The position numbers and the translations under genes were made by a program. Positions 26,262-28,622 of a stretch of DNA of 28,622 bases are shown piece by piece. This DNA is from CAIWHR01 sp039915505 (GTDB lineage Bacteria > Pseudomonadota > Gammaproteobacteria > Burkholderiales > Casimicrobiaceae): the NCBI GenBank assembly GCA_039915505.1, contig JBDSND010000180.1, forward strand, positions 1-28,622, given 5' to 3'. Within the stretch, counting starts at the first letter, position 1. Each line of letters opens with the position of its first letter. Below the pieces are notes generated by a model. It worked only from the letters and a program-made list of their open reading frames with translations, made no database searches and was not told the DNA's origin.

Positions 26262-27321
26262 GCTGATCGTCGAAAACCTGCAGCTGAACTATGGCGACAA
26301 TCCCATCCTGAAAGGCGTCTCGATGCGTTTGGCGCCGGGCGAGGTGGTGGCCCTGCTCGGCGCTTCGGGCAGCGGCAAGACCACGCTGCTGCGCGCCATC
26401 GCTGGTCTCGAAGTCCCGCGCCAGGGGCGCATCGCCATCGCCGACACGGTGCTGTTCGACAGCGCCGCCGGCCTCGACTTGCCGGTCGAGAAGCGCAACC
26501 TCGGCCTGGTGTTCCAGAGCTATGCGCTGTGGCCGCACAAGACCGTGTTCGACAACGTCGCCTATGGCCTGCGGCTGCGCTCGACCAGCGCCGCCGACGT
26601 CCAGGAGCGGGTGAGCAAGGCGCTGGGCAACCTTGGGCTCGGCGAGCTCGCCGCACGCCTGCCGCACCAGCTCTCCGGCGGCCAGCAGCAGCGGGTCGCC
26701 ATCGCCCGCGCGCTGGTCTACAACCCGCCGGTGGTGCTGATGGACGAGCCGCTTTCCAATCTCGACGCCAAGCTGCGCGAGGAGGCTCGGGCGTGGTTAC
26801 GCGAGCTCATCGTCCGGCTCGGCCTCTCAGCGGTGGTGGTCACCCACGACCAGACCGAGGCGATGGCCATGTCGGATCGGATTCTGCTGCTCAACGCCGG
26901 GCGCATCGAGCAGGAAGGCACGCCGCAGGCTATGTACGACGATCCCCAGACCCAGTTCACCGCCGAGTTCATGGGCAGCAACAATCACCTGCCCGGCGTG
27001 GTGCAGGAAGTACGTGACGGCAACGTGCTGCTCGCGGGCGAAGGCTGGCACGCCTGGGGCGCCGCGCGCGGCCAGTTGCAGCCCGGCGCCGCCGCGACTG
27101 GCGTCATCCGCCTCGAGCGCACCCGGATCGCCGATGGGCCCGGAGACAACCGGGTGGCGTCGGAGCTCATCACCGACATGTTTCTCGGCGACCGGCGCGA
27201 GCATCTCTTCCGGCTCGGTCCGATGCGACTGCGTTGCTACGGCCGGACGCGCCCGGGCGTCGCGCACTACTGGCTCGAGCTCCCGGCGGCCGATCTGTGG
27301 GTATTTCCCAGCGCGGCGTGA
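26254..27321 (+). CDS. ABC transporter ATP-binding protein (FbpC/PotA-like)
   Basis: A 355-residue importer ATPase. All nucleotide-binding motifs are intact: Walker A GASGSGKTT (36-44), Q-loop VFQSYALWPH (Gln88), signature LSGGQQQR (140-147), Walker B VVLMDEP (Asp164, Glu165), D-loop SNLDAKLR and switch His198 in VVVTHDQTEAM. The C-terminal ~120 residues are a regulatory TOBE-like domain, usual in the iron/polyamine/phosphonate/sugar importer class. The ATG lies inside the end of the permease gene, so the two are translated together. With the binding protein and permease it completes one importer; the ligand is undetermined. Confidence 0.96.
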   Translation: MNELIVENLQLNYGDNPILKGVSMRLAPGEVVALLGASGSGKTTLLRAIAGLEVPRQGRIAIADTVLFDSAAGLDLPVEKRNLGLVFQSYALWPHKTVFDNVAYGLRLRSTSAADVQERVSKALGNLGLGELAARLPHQLSGGQQQRVAIARALVYNPPVVLMDEPLSNLDAKLREEARAWLRELIVRLGLSAVVVTHDQTEAMAMSDRILLLNAGRIEQEGTPQAMYDDPQTQFTAEFMGSNNHLPGVVQEVRDGNVLLAGEGWHAWGAARGQLQPGAAATGVIRLERTRIADGPGDNRVASELITDMFLGDRREHLFRLGPMRLRCYGRTRPGVAHYWLELPAADLWVFPSAA

Positions 27322-27469
27322 GGAACATGCGTCCGCGCGAGGCGCTCGACATTCGCCTGCTGCCGCGCGCCCGCGATTCCGCCGCCGCGTAGAATGCCCG
27401 CGGCCCGGGGGTAGCCTGAAGTTCTGGCCGGGCGTTCCTGCCACATCACGGCATCGCGGGGTTTTCTGA

Positions 27470-28300
27470 ATGGATGGTCTATTGTTCCTCAAGGCTCTAA
27501 CGCTCGGCGTCGTCGAGGGCCTCACTGAATTCCTGCCGGTGTCCTCCACCGGTCACCTCATCGTCGCGGGCTCGCTACTGAACTACACGAGCGATACTGC
27601 CAAGGTGTTCGAGATCGTGATCCAGGCCGGTGCGATCCTCGCCGTGTGCTGGGAGTACCGCGCGCGTCTGGCGCACGTCGTCACCGGACTCGCGAGCGAT
27701 GCCCGCGCGCAGCGCTTCGCGGTGAATCTGGCGGTTGCGTTCATACCCGCGGCCGTGCTCGGACTTGCTTTCGGCAAGGCCATCAAGGTGCATCTCTTCT
27801 CGCCCGTGCCGGTGGCGACCGCGTTCATCGTCGGTGCGCTCGTGATCCTGTGGGCCGAGCGACGCCGGCAGCGCCGGCCCGGCACGGTCCGGATCGGCGA
27901 AGTCGACGACATGCGCTGGCGCGACGCCCTTGCCGTGGGCTTTGCGCAATGTTTCGCCCTCGTCCCGGGAACATCGCGCTCCGGCGCGACCATCATCGGC
28001 GGCATGCTGCTGGGACTATCCCGAACGGCGGCCACCGAGTTCTCGTTCTTCCTGGCCATCCCGACCCTCTTTGCCGCCACGGGCTACGAGCTCGTGAAGA
28101 ATCGCTCTCTGCTCGCGGCCGCCGACCTTCCGGTATTCGCAGTCGGCTTCGTCGCTGCCTTCCTGTCCGCGTTCGCGTGCGTGCGCTGGCTGATCCGCTA
28201 CGTCAGCCATCACGACTTCGTGCCGTTCGCGTGGTATCGCATTGTCTTCGGGCTGGTGATCCTCGGGACCGCCGCGAGCGGGATGGTGCAGTGGGATTGA
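27470..28300 (+). CDS. uppP: Undecaprenyl-diphosphatase UppP (BacA)
   Basis: A 276-residue inner-membrane phosphatase that converts undecaprenyl diphosphate to the monophosphate, recycling the lipid carrier for peptidoglycan and other wall polymers; overproduction gives bacitracin resistance in known cases. Both catalytic motifs are intact: EGLTEFLPVSSTGHL at 16-30 and PGTSRSGAT at 166-174 (Arg170). Around eight hydrophobic segments are visible. Length equals the family norm. The ATG at 27470 lies 148 nt after the ATPase gene. TAGAAT at 27390-27395 may be a -10 box, suggesting a separate transcript from the importer. The ribosome binding site is weak (CGGGG upstream). Confidence 0.97.
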   Translation: MDGLLFLKALTLGVVEGLTEFLPVSSTGHLIVAGSLLNYTSDTAKVFEIVIQAGAILAVCWEYRARLAHVVTGLASDARAQRFAVNLAVAFIPAAVLGLAFGKAIKVHLFSPVPVATAFIVGALVILWAERRRQRRPGTVRIGEVDDMRWRDALAVGFAQCFALVPGTSRSGATIIGGMLLGLSRTAATEFSFFLAIPTLFAATGYELVKNRSLLAAADLPVFAVGFVAAFLSAFACVRWLIRYVSHHDFVPFAWYRIVFGLVILGTAASGMVQWD

Positions 28301-28622
28301 CGGTGGTGTCGCGTGCCCACGCAACCCGACGTGCATCTGCGTCCTCCGAAATGCCCAGTCACCGGCAGCAATCCCGCCGATCGTTGCCGTTCGCCCACGG
28401 CGCCTCGACCGCGGTTGCGCCAACGGCCCGCTAGTTCAGGCGTCGGCTTTCGAGGCTGTCTGGCTACTGTCGCTATCGGCCACGAGCGGTTTTTACCGCA
28501 GCGCGCCGGAATGTGCCGGAACCAAACTTTCGCCCCAAGTTCACGACCGCTCAAGACAGTCCGATTCGCACGATCACGTTCGGACTCGGCCGCGTGGTTA
28601 CTGAATCACCTCGTCTGCTCTC
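28301..28622. other. Non-coding tail of the window
   Basis: These 322 bases after uppP show no recognisable gene; the open frames here give no familiar protein. Small inverted repeats are present: GCGGT/ACCGC with a TTTT loop at 28486-28499, and AGTCCGA (28558-28564) with TCGGACT (28580-28586), seven pairs with a 15-nt loop. Base composition is less GC-biased from about 28440 on, as expected for an intergenic region leading to a gene beyond the edge. Confidence 0.45.

Noticed and set aside
28210..28554. Minus-strand open frame at the right end
   Set aside because: It overlaps the end of uppP in antisense, has no recognisable domain and no ribosome binding site evidence.

Overview
The window is a GC-rich, densely coded stretch of bacterial chromosome. 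The gene content (RecBCD, a TPP riboswitch in front of thiC, UppP, an E. coli-like tRNA-Gly with encoded CCA, and Liv- and Fbp-type ABC importer parts) fits a Gram-negative proteobacterium. A betaproteobacterium is my best guess, but this rests on gene style only; no marker gene in the window settles it. I see no insertion sequences, phage genes or CRISPR arrays.

Layout. At 10-883 (minus strand) a tRNA-Gly(CCC) lies directly upstream of a membrane-anchored diguanylate cyclase. At 1190-2934 (plus) are two different sulfotransferases in tandem. At 2942-5039 a promoter, a TPP riboswitch and a hairpin that can hide the ribosome binding site precede thiC. At 5277-8482 follow a soluble cytochrome P450, an orphan Liv-type periplasmic binding protein and a secreted YbhB/PEBP-family protein. 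At 8483-8810 lies a gap rich in inverted repeats, including a set of mutually exclusive pairings. At 8811-18165 recC, recB and recD form one operon joined by ATGA overlaps; RecD carries a long N-terminal extension built on a 12-bp tandem repeat.

At 18370-20916 (minus) three overlapping genes encode the AmmeMemoRadiSam set: a Memo-like protein, an AMMECR1-like protein and a radical SAM enzyme. Upstream of them on the same strand (21230-22297) is a NYN-domain putative ribonuclease with a lysine/alanine-rich linker and a C-terminal LOTUS-like domain. Its promoter region holds a 60-bp tandem duplication and faces a YceH-family gene (plus). At 23446-27321 (plus) is a complete binding-protein-dependent ABC importer (binding protein, fused double permease, ATPase). 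At 27470-28300 is uppP. The last 322 bases show no gene.

How the parts work together: RecBCD repairs double-strand breaks, ThiC makes the thiamine pyrimidine under TPP feedback, UppP recycles the lipid carrier for cell-wall synthesis, and the cyclase makes c-di-GMP. The least understood unit is the AmmeMemoRadiSam operon: its three genes are translationally linked, yet as far as I know no reaction has been firmly assigned to it. The most unusual DNA-level signals are the recD minisatellite, the alternative-pairing region before recC and the 60-bp duplication.
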